40,442 nt of DNA from Pseudomonadota bacterium (lineage in GTDB: Bacteria; Pseudomonadota; Gammaproteobacteria; Burkholderiales; Thiobacillaceae): the NCBI GenBank assembly GCA_021820845.1, contig JAKADC010000017.1, positions 1 to 40,442 of the forward strand, given 5' to 3'. The position numbers were made by a program, and so were the translations under genes. Under the pieces are notes generated by a model. The model saw nothing but the letters and a program-made list of their open reading frames with translations. It did no database searches and had not been told where the DNA came from. Positions 1 through 8,955 of this stretch are shown piece after piece (position 1 is the stretch's first letter; every line of letters starts with the position of its first letter).

Positions 1-1
1 G

Positions 2-124
2 GACAACGTCAGCATCAAGGTTTCCCTGATTGCCCCCATCGCCATGGACGAAGGCCTGCGTTTCGCGATCCGCGAAGGCGGCCGTACCGTCGGCGCGGGT
101 GTCGTGGCCAAGATCGAAGAGTAA
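2..124 (+). CDS. tuf: Elongation factor Tu, C-terminal end (partial)
   Basis: The last 40 codons of an EF-Tu gene that begins outside the window. EF-Tu is the cytoplasmic GTPase that brings aminoacyl-tRNA to the ribosome. The visible residues form the last beta strands of domain 3, including the very conserved [18 protein letters not shown] stretch and the ending AKIEE. The stop codon TAA lies 9 bases before rpsJ, the usual str-to-S10 junction of betaproteobacteria. Whether this is tufA or tufB cannot be told from the fragment. Confidence 0.95.
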   Translation, partial: DNVSIKVSLIAPIAMDEGLRFAIREGGRTVGAGVVAKIEE

Positions 125-133
125 GGCTCAATA

Positions 134-442
134 ATGCAAAACCAGAAAATCCGCATTCGCCTGAAGGCGTTTGACTACAAACTGATCGACCAGTCGGCGC
201 TCGAGATCGTGGAAACGGCCAAGCGCACCGGCGCCGTCGTCAAGGGGCCGGTTCCCTTGCCGACGTCGATCGAGCGCTTTGACGTGCTGCGTTCGCCGCA
301 CGTCAACAAATCCTCGCGCGACCAGTTCGAGATCCGCACGCATCGCCGCTTGATGGACATCATGGATCCGACCGACAAGACGGTGGACGCCCTGATGAAG
401 CTGGATCTGCCGGCAGGCGTCGACGTCGAAATCAAGTTGTAA
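134..442 (+). CDS. rpsJ: 30S ribosomal protein S10 (NusE)
   Basis: S10 sits in the head of the 30S subunit. As NusE it also pairs with NusB on boxA RNA during rRNA antitermination; a boxA occurs at the right end of this window. The 102-residue product matches the family length (103 in E. coli) and carries the conserved [14 protein letters not shown] start, the KGPVPLPT loop and the [19 protein letters not shown] segment. It starts at ATG 134, after AAGG, 9 bases behind tuf. Its last codons and stop (TTG TAA) double as the -35 hexamer of the promoter reading into rplC. Confidence 0.98.
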   Translation: MQNQKIRIRLKAFDYKLIDQSALEIVETAKRTGAVVKGPVPLPTSIERFDVLRSPHVNKSSRDQFEIRTHRRLMDIMDPTDKTVDALMKLDLPAGVDVEIKL

Positions 443-465
443 AAAGCGGGCGGCCCGGATATAAT
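437..465 (+). promoter_or_regulatory. Promoter for rplC and the downstream S10 operon
   Basis: A near-consensus sigma70 promoter: -35 TTGTAA at 437-442, a 17-base spacer and a perfect -10 TATAAT at 460-465. The -35 overlaps the rpsJ stop codon. The -10 lies in the loop of a perfect 7-bp inverted repeat, GGGCGGC at 448-454 and GCCGCCC at 466-472, so the discriminator is very GC-rich. Predicted transcription start is near 472, giving a leader of about 95 bases before rplC. Confidence 0.75.
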
Positions 466-491
466 GCCGCCCCTTTGGTTGTATCAAATAG

Positions 492-534
492 CCGCCGGTC
501 AATTGTAATCGGCACCTACAAGCCTTGCCGGCGG
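492..534 (+). promoter_or_regulatory. Stem-loop in the rplC leader
   Basis: A perfect 7-bp inverted repeat, CCGCCGG (492-498) and CCGGCGG (528-534), encloses 29 bases and is followed by AGTTTT, with the rplC start 32 bases further on. It lies wholly inside the leader predicted from the 437-465 promoter. It could be a target for L4-type autoregulation or an attenuator. That role is inference; only the repeat is seen. Confidence 0.4.
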
Positions 535-566
535 AGTTTTGCCGGCTTGAGATAGGAAATACGAAG

Positions 567-1211
567 ATGAGTATCGGGCTCGTTGGCCGCAAGGTCGGCA
601 TGACCCGCATTTTCACCGAGAACGGCGCGTCCGTTCCGGTGACGGTGCTGGAAATGTCAAACAATCGTGTGACGCAAGTGCGCACGCCAGAAAACGACGG
701 TTATTCGGCCGTGCAGGTTGCCTATGGCAGCCGCCGCAATAGCCGTGTCAACAAATCGGAAGCCGGGCACTACGCCAAGGCGGGCGTGGAAGCGGGCGAG
801 CTGCTGCGCGAGTTCCGCGTGTCGGCGGACGTGGCTTCGCAATATCAGGCCGGCGCGAGTGTCTCGGTCGAGGTGTTCCAGGCCGGCCAGAAGGTCGACG
901 TGACGGGCGTCACGCAGGGCAAGGGCTTCGCGGGCACCATCAAGCGCCACAACTTCAAGTCGCAGCGTGCCAGTCACGGCAACTCGCGTTCGCACAACGT
1001 GCCGGGCTCCATCGGCATGGCGCAGGACCCGGGTCGTGTGTTTCCTGGCAAGCGCATGTCCGGCCACATGGGCGCGGTCACCTGCACCAAGCAGAACCTT
1101 GAGGTCGTGCGGGTCGATGCGGAGCGGGGGCTGGTGCTGCTCAAAGGCGCGGTTCCGGGTTCCAAGGGCGGTCATGTCGTGGTGCGCCCGGCAGTGAAGG
1201 GGGGTGCCTGA
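567..1211 (+). CDS. rplC: 50S ribosomal protein L3
   Basis: L3 is one of the first proteins to bind 23S rRNA, and its long loop reaches towards the peptidyl transferase centre. The 214-residue product has the typical [17 protein letters not shown] start, [13 protein letters not shown], and the [20 protein letters not shown] loop. Gln153 in that loop matches the glutamine methylated by PrmB in E. coli L3 (Gln150). An in-frame ATG exists at 525, but ATG 567 fits the family N-terminus and follows AGGAAA. The stop overlaps the rplD start (TGATG), so the two are translationally coupled. Confidence 0.97.
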   Translation: MSIGLVGRKVGMTRIFTENGASVPVTVLEMSNNRVTQVRTPENDGYSAVQVAYGSRRNSRVNKSEAGHYAKAGVEAGELLREFRVSADVASQYQAGASVSVEVFQAGQKVDVTGVTQGKGFAGTIKRHNFKSQRASHGNSRSHNVPGSIGMAQDPGRVFPGKRMSGHMGAVTCTKQNLEVVRVDAERGLVLLKGAVPGSKGGHVVVRPAVKGGA

Positions 1212-1828
1212 TGGATTTGACTGTCATTAACGAGCAGGGTCAGCAAGTGACCAGCGTCACCGCGTCCGACGAAACGTTCGGTCGCGAGTACAACGAAGCG
1301 CTGGTGCACCAGCTGGTGACCGCATTCCAGGCGAATGCGCGCAGCGGGAACCGTGCGCAGCAGACGCGCGCCGAAGTGACGGCCTCCACGCACAAGCCGT
1401 GGCGTCAGAAGGGGACCGGACGTGCGCGTTCCGGTCGCACATCGAGCCCGATCTGGCGCGGGGGTGGCGTGACGTTCCCGAACAAGCCGAACGAGAACTT
1501 CACCCACAAGGTGAACCGCAAGATGTATCGCGCCGGTCTGGCGACGATCCTGTCGCAGCTGGCGCGCGAGGGCAAGCTCAAGGTCGTGGAAAGCCTGGGC
1601 ATCGATTCGCCCAAGACCAAGCTGCTTGCGGGCAAGCTGAAGTCGATGGGCTATGGCAAGGTCATGATCATTGCAGACAGCGTGGACGACAATCTGTGGC
1701 TGTCGTCGCGCAACCTGCGCGACGTCTACGTCGTCGAGCCGCATCAGGCCGATCCGTGGAGTCTGGTCAAATTCGGTAACGTGCTGATCACCAAGGCGGC
1801 GGTCAAGCAGTTTGAGGAGATGGTGTGA
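1211..1828 (+). CDS. rplD: 50S ribosomal protein L4
   Basis: L4 lines the peptide exit tunnel with L22. In E. coli it also represses the S10 operon by binding its leader RNA. The 205-residue length is normal. The tunnel loop is visible as [20 protein letters not shown], followed by [12 protein letters not shown]. The start codon overlaps the rplC stop and the stop overlaps the rplW ATG. Here the likely regulatory leader lies between rpsJ and rplC rather than only upstream of rpsJ. Confidence 0.97.
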   Translation: MDLTVINEQGQQVTSVTASDETFGREYNEALVHQLVTAFQANARSGNRAQQTRAEVTASTHKPWRQKGTGRARSGRTSSPIWRGGGVTFPNKPNENFTHKVNRKMYRAGLATILSQLAREGKLKVVESLGIDSPKTKLLAGKLKSMGYGKVMIIADSVDDNLWLSSRNLRDVYVVEPHQADPWSLVKFGNVLITKAAVKQFEEMV

Positions 1829-2133
1829 TGGGTGCGATCAGTCAGGAGCGTCTGCTCAAAGTCATCCTCGCGCCCGTGATCTCCGAAAAGAGCACGCGCG
1901 TGGCCGACAAGCTGAACCAGGTTGTTTTTCGTGTGTTGCCCGACGCGACCAAGCAGGAAATTGGCGCAGCCGTTGCCAGCCTGTTCAAGGTTGAAGTGAC
2001 GGGTGTGCAGGTGCTGAACGTGAAGGGTAAGGTCAAGCGCTCCGGTCGGGTCATGGGTCGTCGTGACAACTGGAAGAAGGCGTATGTCACCCTGAAGCCG
2101 GGTCAGGACATCGACTTCGCGTCCGGCCAGTAA
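1828..2133 (+). CDS. rplW: 50S ribosomal protein L23
   Basis: L23 surrounds the exit of the peptide tunnel and is the docking site for trigger factor and SRP. The 101-residue product shows the family features APVISEKST near the start, a [13 protein letters not shown] strand-helix and [15 protein letters not shown] in the flexible loop. A GTG at 1825 is in frame, but the ATG at 1828, overlapping the rplD stop as TGATG, is the likelier start. Confidence 0.96.
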   Translation: MGAISQERLLKVILAPVISEKSTRVADKLNQVVFRVLPDATKQEIGAAVASLFKVEVTGVQVLNVKGKVKRSGRVMGRRDNWKKAYVTLKPGQDIDFASGQ

Positions 2134-2144
2134 GGGAGAAAATC

Positions 2145-2972
2145 ATGGCATTGATCAAAGTCAAACCCACTTCCGCCGGCCGCCGCGCAGTCGTCAAGGT
2201 CGTCACGCCGGGACTGCACAAAGGCAAGCCCCTGGCGGCTCTGGTCGAACCCAAGAAGCGGGGTTCCGGCCGCAACAACAACGGCCATATCACGGTCCGT
2301 CACAAGGGTGGCGGCCACAAGCAGCACTACCGCGTGGTCGACTTCCGCCGCAACAAGGATGGCATCCCTGCGAAGGTGGAGCGCCTGGAATACGATCCGA
2401 ACCGTTCGGCGCATCTGGCCCTGCTGTGCTACGCCGACGGCGAGCGCCGCTACATCATCGCGCCCCGCGGCATCGCGGTCGGTGCGCAGCTGTTGAACGG
2501 CGCCGAAGCGCCGATCAAGGCCGGCAACTGCCTGCCGCTTCGCGCTATCCCGGTGGGAAGCACGGTGCACTGCGTCGAGATGATGCCGGGCAAGGGCGCT
2601 CAGCTCGCGCGCTCCGCCGGTACCTCGGTGCAACTGCTGGCGCGCGAGGGCAGCTATGCCCAGCTGCGCTTGCGGTCCGGCGAGATCCGCAAGGTGCACG
2701 TCGACTGCCGCGCGACGCTCGGCGAGTGCGGTAACGAAGAGCACAGCCTGCGTTCGATCGGCAAGGCCGGCGCGATGCGTTGGCGCGGCGTGCGGCCGAC
2801 CGTTCGCGGCGTGGTGATGAACCCGGTCGATCACCCGCACGGTGGTGGTGAGGGCCGCACTGCGGCCGGCCGGCATCCGGTCAGCCCGTGGGGTACCCCG
2901 ACCAAGGGCTATCGCACCCGCAGCAACAAGCGCACCTCCAACATGATCGTCCGCCGCCGTCACGCGCGCTGA
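2145..2972 (+). CDS. rplB: 50S ribosomal protein L2
   Basis: L2 is a primary 23S rRNA binder needed for subunit joining and peptidyl transferase assembly. The 275 residues (273 in E. coli) carry the RNA-binding SH3/OB core with [19 protein letters not shown] and the C-terminal [14 protein letters not shown] motif, which includes the histidine linked to peptidyl transferase activity. It follows rplW by 11 bases, with GGGAGAA as ribosome binding site. Nothing unusual is seen. Confidence 0.98.
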   Translation: MALIKVKPTSAGRRAVVKVVTPGLHKGKPLAALVEPKKRGSGRNNNGHITVRHKGGGHKQHYRVVDFRRNKDGIPAKVERLEYDPNRSAHLALLCYADGERRYIIAPRGIAVGAQLLNGAEAPIKAGNCLPLRAIPVGSTVHCVEMMPGKGAQLARSAGTSVQLLAREGSYAQLRLRSGEIRKVHVDCRATLGECGNEEHSLRSIGKAGAMRWRGVRPTVRGVVMNPVDHPHGGGEGRTAAGRHPVSPWGTPTKGYRTRSNKRTSNMIVRRRHAR

Positions 2973-2987
2973 TTGAGGTAGAAAGAT

Positions 2988-3263
2988 ATGGCACGTTCTA
3001 TTAAAAAAGGCCCGTTCGTCGATGGGCACCTGCTGAAAAAGGTCGAAGCCGTCCGCGGCTCGAACGACAAGCGCCCGATCAAGACCTGGTCGCGCCGTTC
3101 CACCGTGCTGCCCGATTTCATCGGCCTGACGATTGCCGTGCATAACGGCCGCCAGCACGTGCCGGTGTTCGTGACCGAAAACATGGTCGGCCACAAGCTC
3201 GGCGAGTTTTCCCTGACGCGCACCTTCAAGGGCCACGTCGCGGACAAGAAGGCGAAGAAATAA
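2988..3263 (+). CDS. rpsS: 30S ribosomal protein S19
   Basis: S19 sits in the head of the small subunit, forms a complex with S13 and contacts the A-site finger bridge. The 91-residue product starts with [19 protein letters not shown] and ends in a lysine-rich tail, as in other betaproteobacteria. The segment [20 protein letters not shown] is the family signature. It lies between rplB and rplV with gaps of 15 and about 10 bases, each with a purine-rich ribosome binding site. Confidence 0.98.
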
Positions 3264-3273
3264 GGAGCGCATG

Positions 3274-3603
3274 ATGGAAGTTTCTGCAGTTTTGCGTGGT
3301 ACCCGCCTGTCCGCCCAAAAAGGCCGTCTGGTCGCCGACCAGATCCGCGGCCTGCGCGTGGAGAAGGCGCTCAACATCCTGGCCTTCAGCCCGAAGAAGG
3401 GCGCGGGCATCATCAAGAAGGTGCTCGAGTCGGCGATTGCCAACGCCGAGCACAACGAAGGCGCCGACATCGACAGCCTGAAGGTCAAGACGATCTACGT
3501 CGACCAGGGGTCGGTGCTGAAACGCTTCACTGCCCGCGCCAAAGGCCGCGGCAACCGTATTAGCAAACCGACCTGTCACATCACCGTGACGGTTGGCGAT
3601 TAA
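3274..3603 (+). CDS. rplV: 50S ribosomal protein L22
   Basis: L22 binds all domains of 23S rRNA, and its long hairpin forms part of the exit-tunnel wall where macrolide resistance changes occur. Two ATG codons are adjacent (3271 and 3274). The second gives a 109-residue product starting MEVSAVLRG, like other betaproteobacterial L22, and has better spacing (6 bases) from AGGAG. Visible motifs are [28 protein letters not shown] and the hairpin around [15 protein letters not shown]. Confidence 0.96.
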   Translation: MEVSAVLRGTRLSAQKGRLVADQIRGLRVEKALNILAFSPKKGAGIIKKVLESAIANAEHNEGADIDSLKVKTIYVDQGSVLKRFTARAKGRGNRISKPTCHITVTVGD

Positions 3604-3612
3604 GGAAGCGCC

Positions 3613-4317
3613 ATGGGACAAAAAATACATCCGATCGGATTCCGTCTTGGTGTTCAGCGCATCTGGACGGCCAAGTGGTACGGGTCGAACCGCAACTTCT
3701 CGAGCACGCTGCTCGAGGACATCAAGGTGCGCGACTACCTCAAGAAGAAACTCGCTCACGCGTCGGTTTCCAAGGTGCTGATCGAGCGTCCTGCCAAAAA
3801 TGCGCGTATCACGATTTTCAGCGGCCGTCCCGGTGTGGTGATCGGCAAGAAAGGCGAAGACATCGAAATTCTGCGCGGCGAACTCGCGCGGATGATGTCG
3901 GTGCCCGTCCACGTCAATATCGAAGAAGTTCGCAAGCCTGAAACCGACGCCCAGATCATCGCTGATGGCATCGCCCAGCAGCTCGAAAAGCGAGTCATGT
4001 TCCGTCGCGCCATGAAACGCGCAATGCAGAATGCCATGCGCCTCGGCGCCCAGGGCATCAAGATCATGAGCTCGGGTCGCCTGAACGGTGCGGAAATCGC
4101 GCGTACGGAATGGTATCGCGAAGGCCGCGTTCCGCTGCATACGCTTCGCGCCGAGATCGATTATGGCTTCGCCGAGGCGAAGACGACCTACGGCATCATC
4201 GGCATCAAGGTGTGGGTCTACAAAGGCGACGCGCTGAACCGTGGCGAGCAGCCTGCAGCCGCCGAAACCGAAAAGCGCGGCAAGAAATCGGGAGTGAAAC
4301 ATGCTGCAGCCAGCTAG
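3613..4317 (+). CDS. rpsC: 30S ribosomal protein S3
   Basis: S3 lies at the mRNA entry tunnel and takes part in helicase activity there. The product has 234 residues. The N-terminus [14 protein letters not shown] is typical. A type II KH domain is visible around residues 40-105 with the GXXG-type loop [11 protein letters not shown]. The C-terminal S3 domain includes [20 protein letters not shown]. The last 17 bases overlap the start of rplP in another frame, so the pair is probably translationally coupled. Confidence 0.98.
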   Translation: MGQKIHPIGFRLGVQRIWTAKWYGSNRNFSSTLLEDIKVRDYLKKKLAHASVSKVLIERPAKNARITIFSGRPGVVIGKKGEDIEILRGELARMMSVPVHVNIEEVRKPETDAQIIADGIAQQLEKRVMFRRAMKRAMQNAMRLGAQGIKIMSSGRLNGAEIARTEWYREGRVPLHTLRAEIDYGFAEAKTTYGIIGIKVWVYKGDALNRGEQPAAAETEKRGKKSGVKHAAAS

Positions 4318-4717
4318 AAGAAAATTCCGCAAGGAACAGAAAGGCCGTAACACTGGCCTGGCCACCCGGGGCGCCGACGTGAGCTTCGGCGACTTCGGTC
4401 TGAAGGCGGTCGGTCGCGGTCGCTTGACAGCCCGCCAGATTGAAGCGGCGCGCCGTGCCATGACGCGCCACATCAAGCGCGGCGGCCGCATCTGGATCCG
4501 CATTTTTCCCGACAAGCCGATTTCCCGTAAGCCGGCCGAGGTTCGGATGGGTAACGGCAAGGGCGCGCCGGAGTACTACGTCGCTGAAATCCAGCCGGGC
4601 AAGGTGTTGTACGAGATGGACGGCGTGAACGAAACGCTGGCGCGCGAGGCGTTCCGCCTGGCCGCGGCCAAGCTGCCGATCGCGACGACCTTCGTGACCC
4701 GCATGATCGGGAGTTGA
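4301..4717 (+). CDS. rplP: 50S ribosomal protein L16
   Basis: L16 contacts the elbow of A-site tRNA and helps organise the tRNA corridor of the 50S subunit. The 138-residue product has the signatures [31 protein letters not shown] and [14 protein letters not shown]. Arginine in the VRMGNGKG loop corresponds to Arg81 of E. coli L16, which is hydroxylated by YcfD. The start lies inside the end of rpsC and the rpmC start follows 3 bases after the stop. Confidence 0.97.
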   Translation: MLQPARRKFRKEQKGRNTGLATRGADVSFGDFGLKAVGRGRLTARQIEAARRAMTRHIKRGGRIWIRIFPDKPISRKPAEVRMGNGKGAPEYYVAEIQPGKVLYEMDGVNETLAREAFRLAAAKLPIATTFVTRMIGS

Positions 4718-4720
4718 ACG

Positions 4721-4915
4721 ATGAATACGAAAGAAATGCGCGGCAAGAACGCCGCTGAGTTGAAGCAGGAACTGGAATCGCTGTTGCGAGCCCACTTCGC
4801 ATTGCGCATGCAGGTGGCCACGCAGCAGTCGAGCAAAACTGCCGATTTGGGCAAGCTGCGCCGCGACATTGCCCGGGTCAAGACGATTATGCGCGAGAAG
4901 GCGGGTCAAGCATGA
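4721..4915 (+). CDS. rpmC: 50S ribosomal protein L29
   Basis: L29 is a small two-helix protein beside L23 at the tunnel exit. The 64 residues show the family pattern [20 protein letters not shown], then a second helix ending in [15 protein letters not shown]. The stop overlaps the rpsQ start by four bases (ATGA), giving tight translational coupling. Confidence 0.96.
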   Translation: MNTKEMRGKNAAELKQELESLLRAHFALRMQVATQQSSKTADLGKLRRDIARVKTIMREKAGQA

Positions 4916-5175
4916 CTGAAGTCAAAAAGATGGTGCGCACGCTCACCGGGCGTGTGGTGAGCGACAAGATGAACAAGACGGTCACCGTTCTGGTCGAGCG
5001 CCGCGTGAAGCATCCGGTCATCGGCAAGGTGATCCGGATGTCGAAGAAATACCATGCCCACGATGAAAACAACGAGTTTCACGAGGGCGATACGGTGCAG
5101 ATCGAAGAGTCGCGCAAATTGTCGCGTACCAAGGCCTGGAGGGTCAGCAAGCTGGTCGAGCGCGCACGCGTTTAA
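4912..5175 (+). CDS. rpsQ: 30S ribosomal protein S17
   Basis: S17 is an OB-fold protein that binds the 5' domain of 16S rRNA early in 30S assembly. The 87 residues include [20 protein letters not shown], the basic strand [13 protein letters not shown] and the conserved [19 protein letters not shown]. It is the last gene of the S10 operon; the 181-base gap after it carries the promoter for rplN. Confidence 0.97.
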   Translation: MTEVKKMVRTLTGRVVSDKMNKTVTVLVERRVKHPVIGKVIRMSKKYHAHDENNEFHEGDTVQIEESRKLSRTKAWRVSKLVERARV

Positions 5176-5178
5176 GGC

Positions 5179-5207
5179 TTGCAAGCGGCATTCAAACCCG
5201 GTATAGT
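5179..5207 (+). promoter_or_regulatory. Promoter for the spc operon (rplN)
   Basis: A good sigma70-type promoter: -35 TTGCAA at 5179-5184, spacer of 17, -10 TATAGT at 5202-5207. The -10 falls in the 7-base loop of a perfect 8-bp inverted repeat, AAACCCGG (5194-5201) and CCGGGTTT (5209-5216). A further AAACCCGG at 5238-5245 could pair with the same CCGGGTTT in read-through RNA. The predicted leader before rplN is about 140 bases. The inverted repeat alone might act as a weak terminator for the S10 operon, since it is followed by only four T. Confidence 0.7.
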
Positions 5208-5356
5208 GCCGGGTTTTCCGGTTGGTGGGCCGGCTTTAAACCCGGTTCGCTGGCTCAAGCAATCCTGCGTCGAGCAGGTTTCTCCCGAACGGGTTCCAAA
5301 ACTGGCCACCGCCGCTCTGAATTAACGGCATGGTGGATAAAGTTGGAGGCAATTAA

Positions 5357-5725
5357 ATGATTCAGATGCAGTCCGTATTGGACGTGGCAGACAACACCGG
5401 TGCACGCTCGGTCATGTGCATCAAGGTGCTGGGCGGCAGTCATCGCCGTTATGCGAGTGTGGGCGACATCATCAAGGTCAGCATCAAGGACGCTGCTCCG
5501 CGGGGCCGCGTCAAAAAAGGCGACGTCTACAATGCCGTGGTCGTGCGCACGGCCAAGGGCGTGCGGCGTCCGGATGGCTCGCTGGTGCGTTTCGACGGCA
5601 ACGCGGCCGTGTTGCTGAACAACAAATTAGAGCCGATCGGGACCCGTATCTTCGGGCCGGTCACGCGTGAGTTGCGTACCGAGAAGTTCATGAAGATCGT
5701 CTCGCTTGCGCCCGAGGTTCTGTGA
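5357..5725 (+). CDS. rplN: 50S ribosomal protein L14
   Basis: L14 lies on the 50S interface and contacts 16S rRNA in an intersubunit bridge; it is also the target of the silencing factor RsfS. The 122-residue product has [20 protein letters not shown] at the start, the [17 protein letters not shown] segment and the end [15 protein letters not shown] 5357 follows GGAGG at a good distance. It is the first gene of the spc operon behind its own promoter. Confidence 0.98.
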   Translation: MIQMQSVLDVADNTGARSVMCIKVLGGSHRRYASVGDIIKVSIKDAAPRGRVKKGDVYNAVVVRTAKGVRRPDGSLVRFDGNAAVLLNNKLEPIGTRIFGPVTRELRTEKFMKIVSLAPEVL

Positions 5726-5735
5726 GAGGTTAGCC

Positions 5736-6059
5736 ATGGCACGTATTCATAAAAACGATCAGGTGATCGTTCTCGCCGGGAAAGACAAGGGCAAGCGTGG
5801 CACCGTGCTGCGCGTGCTGGATGATGGCCACGTGGTCGTCGAGGGTGTGAACCGGGTCAAGAAGCATCAGAAGCCCAATCCCATGCGCAACATCCAGGGC
5901 GGAATTGTCGAGAAAGAGATGCCGATCCAGGCTTCCAACGTCGCGTTGTTCAATGTCGGCACGAAGAAGGCGGATCGCGTGGGTTACAAAGTGCTGGAGG
6001 ATGGCCGCAAGGTGCGTGTCTACAAGTCCAACGGCGAAATGGTTGACGCTCAGGGGTAA
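5736..6059 (+). CDS. rplX: 50S ribosomal protein L24
   Basis: L24 is an assembly initiator protein that binds the 5' end of 23S rRNA. The 107 residues begin with a KOW motif, [20 protein letters not shown], and contain the [12 protein letters not shown] loop. An in-frame ATG at 5706 overlaps rplN, but ATG 5736 gives the family N-terminus MARIHKND and follows GAGAGG. rplE starts 2 bases after the stop. Confidence 0.97.
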   Translation: MARIHKNDQVIVLAGKDKGKRGTVLRVLDDGHVVVEGVNRVKKHQKPNPMRNIQGGIVEKEMPIQASNVALFNVGTKKADRVGYKVLEDGRKVRVYKSNGEMVDAQG

Positions 6060-6061
6060 TC

Positions 6062-6601
6062 ATGGCGCGTTTTCAAGAATTTTATCGCGAGACGGTGGTG
6101 CCCAAGCTGGTTGAACAGTTTGGCTACAAGTCCGTCATGGAAGTGCCGCGCATTCAGAAGATCACCCTGAACATGGGTGTTGGCGAGGCGGTGGCCGACA
6201 AGAAGGTGATGGACCATGCGGTGTCCGACATGCAGAAGATCGCGGGCCAGAAGCCGGTCGTCACCAAATCCAAGAAGTCGATCGCGGGCTTCAAGATCCG
6301 GGAAAATTATCCGGTCGGCTGCATGGTGACCTTGCGCCGCGCGCAGATGTACGAGTTCCTGGACCGTCTGGTGACCGTGGCGATGCCGCGCATCCGCGAC
6401 TTCCGCGGTATTTCGGGCAAATCCTTCGACGGTCGTGGCAACTACAACATGGGCGTCCGGGAGCAGATCATCTTCCCCGAGATCGAATACGACAAAATCG
6501 ATGCGTTGCGTGGCATGAACATCACGATCACCACAACCGCCAAGACCGATGATGAAGCGCGCGCACTGCTGGCCGCCTTCAGTTTCCCGTTCAAGAATTG
6601 A
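6062..6601 (+). CDS. rplE: 50S ribosomal protein L5
   Basis: L5 binds 5S rRNA with L18, forms part of the central protuberance and contacts P-site tRNA. The product has 179 residues, as in E. coli. Visible signatures are [39 protein letters not shown] and [15 protein letters not shown]. Spacing to rplX (2 bases) and to rpsN (7 bases) shows one transcription unit. Confidence 0.98.
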   Translation: MARFQEFYRETVVPKLVEQFGYKSVMEVPRIQKITLNMGVGEAVADKKVMDHAVSDMQKIAGQKPVVTKSKKSIAGFKIRENYPVGCMVTLRRAQMYEFLDRLVTVAMPRIRDFRGISGKSFDGRGNYNMGVREQIIFPEIEYDKIDALRGMNITITTTAKTDDEARALLAAFSFPFKN

Positions 6602-6608
6602 GGTAGGC

Positions 6609-6914
6609 ATGGCCAAGTTATCCTTGATCAACCGTGAAGAAAAGCGCGCGCGCACGGTGAAGAAGTTCGCCGCCAAGCGGGCCGAGCTCAAAGCCGTGAT
6701 TGCGGCCGTGGCCACCAGCGACGAAGATCGCGCGGCTGCGTACAAGGCGTTGCAGGCACTGCCGCGCAACGCCAGCCCGGTTCGCCAGCGCAACCGGTGC
6801 CAGTTGACCGGACGCCCGCGCGGGGTGTTCAGCAAGTTCGGCCTGGCGCGTGGCAAGCTGCGTGAACATGCGATGCGCGGAGAGATCCCCGGCGTTGTCA
6901 AGGCTAGCTGGTAA
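6609..6914 (+). CDS. rpsN: 30S ribosomal protein S14 (zinc-free type)
   Basis: S14 sits in the 30S head next to S3 and S10. The 101-residue product is the long form without zinc-binding cysteines, as usual in proteobacteria. It ends with the conserved [20 protein letters not shown] and [17 protein letters not shown]. An earlier in-frame ATG at 6549 lies within rplE; ATG 6609 gives the standard start [13 protein letters not shown]. Confidence 0.97.
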   Translation: MAKLSLINREEKRARTVKKFAAKRAELKAVIAAVATSDEDRAAAYKALQALPRNASPVRQRNRCQLTGRPRGVFSKFGLARGKLREHAMRGEIPGVVKASW

Positions 6915-6926
6915 GAGGTAGACGAT

Positions 6927-7322
6927 ATGAGTATGAGTGATCCCATCGCGGACATGCTGACCCGCATCCGCAATGCGCAAGCGGTTGAAAAAGCGGCTGT
7001 CACGATGCCTTCCTCGAAGGTCAAAGTGGCGATTGCCAAGGTGCTGAAAGACGAGGGCTATATCGAGGACTTCGCCGTTCGTGGCGAGGCCGGCAAGCCG
7101 GAGCTCGAACTTCAGCTGAAATATTACGCCGGACGTCCCGTCATCGAGCGCATCGAGCGGGTCAGCAAACCCGGTTTGCGCATCTACAAGGGTGCCGAGG
7201 AGCTGCCGCGCGTCATGAACGGGCTCGGCGTTGCGATCGTCTCCACGTCGAGCGGCGTCATGGCCGACCGGCATGCCCGCGCCAAGGGCGTGGGCGGCGA
7301 AGTTCTGTGCGTGGTCGCGTAA
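6927..7322 (+). CDS. rpsH: 30S ribosomal protein S8
   Basis: S8 binds the central domain of 16S rRNA and in E. coli represses the spc operon. The 131 residues start [18 protein letters not shown], the standard betaproteobacterial form, and end with the conserved [20 protein letters not shown] core. A second in-frame ATG at 6933 would remove two residues. The RNA site S8 might bind in this operon was not identified. Confidence 0.98.
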   Translation: MSMSDPIADMLTRIRNAQAVEKAAVTMPSSKVKVAIAKVLKDEGYIEDFAVRGEAGKPELELQLKYYAGRPVIERIERVSKPGLRIYKGAEELPRVMNGLGVAIVSTSSGVMADRHARAKGVGGEVLCVVA

Positions 7323-7334
7323 GAGGGAACGGAT

Positions 7335-7865
7335 ATGTCACGTGTAGCCAATAATCCTATTACGTTGCCGAAGGGTGTCGAAGTCACGCTGGGCGACAGC
7401 ATTTCCGTCAAGGGGCCGCTGGGCTCGATGAAGCAGGCGGCATCCTCCGATGTGGCGGTCGCGCTCAAGGACGGCGTGGTCACCTTCGCGCCCGTTGGCA
7501 CGAGCATCCAGGCGAACGCCATGGCGGGAACGCTGCGCGCACTGGTCAACAACATGGTGCAGGGCGTGACCAAGGGCTTCGAGAAGAAGCTGACGCTCGT
7601 CGGCGTCGGCTACCGCGCGCAGGCGCAGGGCGACGCGCTCAATCTGACGCTCGGCTTTTCGCACCCTGTCGTGCACAAGATGCCCGCCGGGATCAAGGTC
7701 GAGACGCCTTCGCAGACCGAGATCGTGATCAAGGGTATCGATCGTCAGGCTGTTGGACAGGTCGCCGCCGACGTGCGCGCTTACCGTCCGCCGGAGCCCT
7801 ACAAAGGCAAGGGCGTTCGCTACAGCGACGAAGTGGTCATCAAGAAAGAGACCAAGAAGAAGTAA
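7335..7865 (+). CDS. rplF: 50S ribosomal protein L6
   Basis: L6 lies near the factor-binding site at the base of the L7/L12 stalk. The 176-residue product has the duplicated L6 fold. Visible are [17 protein letters not shown] at the start, [19 protein letters not shown] in the middle and the C-terminal signature [19 protein letters not shown]. Confidence 0.98.
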   Translation: MSRVANNPITLPKGVEVTLGDSISVKGPLGSMKQAASSDVAVALKDGVVTFAPVGTSIQANAMAGTLRALVNNMVQGVTKGFEKKLTLVGVGYRAQAQGDALNLTLGFSHPVVHKMPAGIKVETPSQTEIVIKGIDRQAVGQVAADVRAYRPPEPYKGKGVRYSDEVVIKKETKKK

Positions 7866-7881
7866 GGCTTAAGGACAGATA

Positions 7882-8235
7882 ATGAACACCAAGCAATCAC
7901 GGATTCGCAGAGCGCGCAAAACCCGCGCCAAGATCGCGGCCGTCAAGGCGATCCGCCTGGCCATTCACCGCACCAACAGCCATATCTACGCGCAGATCAT
8001 CTCGGCGGATGGCGGCACGGTGATGACCAGCGCCTCGTCGAACGACAAGGAACTGCGCGCGCAGGTGCCCAACGGTGGAAACGTAGCCGCGGCGGCAGCC
8101 GTAGGCAAGCGCCTGGCCGAGAAGGCCAAGGGCTTGGGCATTGAAAAAGTGGCTTTCGACCGAGCTGGCTTCAAGTTCCATGGGCGAGTGAAAGCCCTGG
8201 CCGAAGCAGCCCGCGAAGGCGGTTTGGTATTTTAA
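7882..8235 (+). CDS. rplR: 50S ribosomal protein L18
   Basis: L18 brings 5S rRNA to the central protuberance with L5. The 117 residues have the basic N-terminus [14 protein letters not shown] and the conserved end [20 protein letters not shown] followed by AAREGGLVF. It lies 16 bases after rplF and 15 bases before rpsE in the spc operon. Confidence 0.97.
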   Translation: MNTKQSRIRRARKTRAKIAAVKAIRLAIHRTNSHIYAQIISADGGTVMTSASSNDKELRAQVPNGGNVAAAAAVGKRLAEKAKGLGIEKVAFDRAGFKFHGRVKALAEAAREGGLVF

Positions 8236-8250
8236 CGAGGCAGAATCAAG

Positions 8251-8766
8251 ATGGCCCGTACAGCACCTACGAGTAATGAAGAGCGCGGCGACGGCTTGCG
8301 CGAGAAGATGATTTCGGTCAACCGCGTCACCAAAGTGGTGAAGGGCGGCCGGATCATGGGTTTTGCCGCGCTGACCGTTGTTGGCGACGGCGACGGCGGC
8401 ATCGGCATGGGCAAGGGCAAGTCCCGCGAAGTGCCGGTGGCCGTTCAGAAGGCCATGGAAGAGGCGCGTCGCAAGCTGGTCAAGATCAGCCTGAAGAACG
8501 GCACCTTCCACCATACGGTGGTGGGCCAGCACGGCGCGTCGCGCGTGCTGATCCAGCCGGCCTCGGAAGGTACCGGGATCATCGCCGGCGGCGCGATGCG
8601 CGCCGTATTCGAGGTGATGGGCGTGCAGAACGTGCTGGCCAAATGCCTGGGCTCGACCAACCCCTACAACGTCGTCCGTGCCACCATCGACGGCCTGATG
8701 AAAATGTCCACGCCGTCCGACATCGCGGCCAAGCGCGGCAAGTCTGTCGAAGACATCACGGGGTAA
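8251..8766 (+). CDS. rpsE: 30S ribosomal protein S5
   Basis: S5 sits at the mRNA entry site with S3 and S4 and affects decoding accuracy. The 171-residue product has the double-stranded RNA-binding-like N-domain with [19 protein letters not shown] and the C-domain with [19 protein letters not shown] and [13 protein letters not shown]. rpmD starts 3 bases after the stop. Confidence 0.98.
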   Translation: MARTAPTSNEERGDGLREKMISVNRVTKVVKGGRIMGFAALTVVGDGDGGIGMGKGKSREVPVAVQKAMEEARRKLVKISLKNGTFHHTVVGQHGASRVLIQPASEGTGIIAGGAMRAVFEVMGVQNVLAKCLGSTNPYNVVRATIDGLMKMSTPSDIAAKRGKSVEDITG

Positions 8767-8769
8767 GCC

Positions 8770-8955
8770 ATGAGCGAGCAGAAAAAAATCAAGGTGACGC
8801 TGATCAAGAGCCTGATCGGCACCAAGGCGCCGCACCGCGCCTGCGTGCGCGGCCTCGGTCTGCGTCGGATGCACCATACGGTTGAAGTGCTGGATACGCC
8901 GGAAAACCGCGGGATGATTACCAAGGTCGCCTATCTGGTGAAGTGCGAGGCTTAA
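8770..8955 (+). CDS. rpmD: 50S ribosomal protein L30
   Basis: L30 is a small protein of the 50S subunit present in only part of the bacteria. The 61-residue product has the family pattern [20 protein letters not shown], then [13 protein letters not shown] and a C-terminal strand VAYLVKC. It is packed between rpsE (3-base gap) and rplO, whose ATG directly follows its TAA stop. Confidence 0.96.
   Translation: MSEQKKIKVTLIKSLIGTKAPHRACVRGLGLRRMHHTVEVLDTPENRGMITKVAYLVKCEA

Noticed and set aside
2103..3488. A 461-codon minus-strand open frame across rplB, rpsS and rplV
   Set aside because: Antisense to three certain ribosomal protein genes; protein-like motifs are absent. Similar long antisense frames at 3226-4560, 7897-9129, 9285-10664, 19828-21393 and 30014-32176 were rejected for the same reason.
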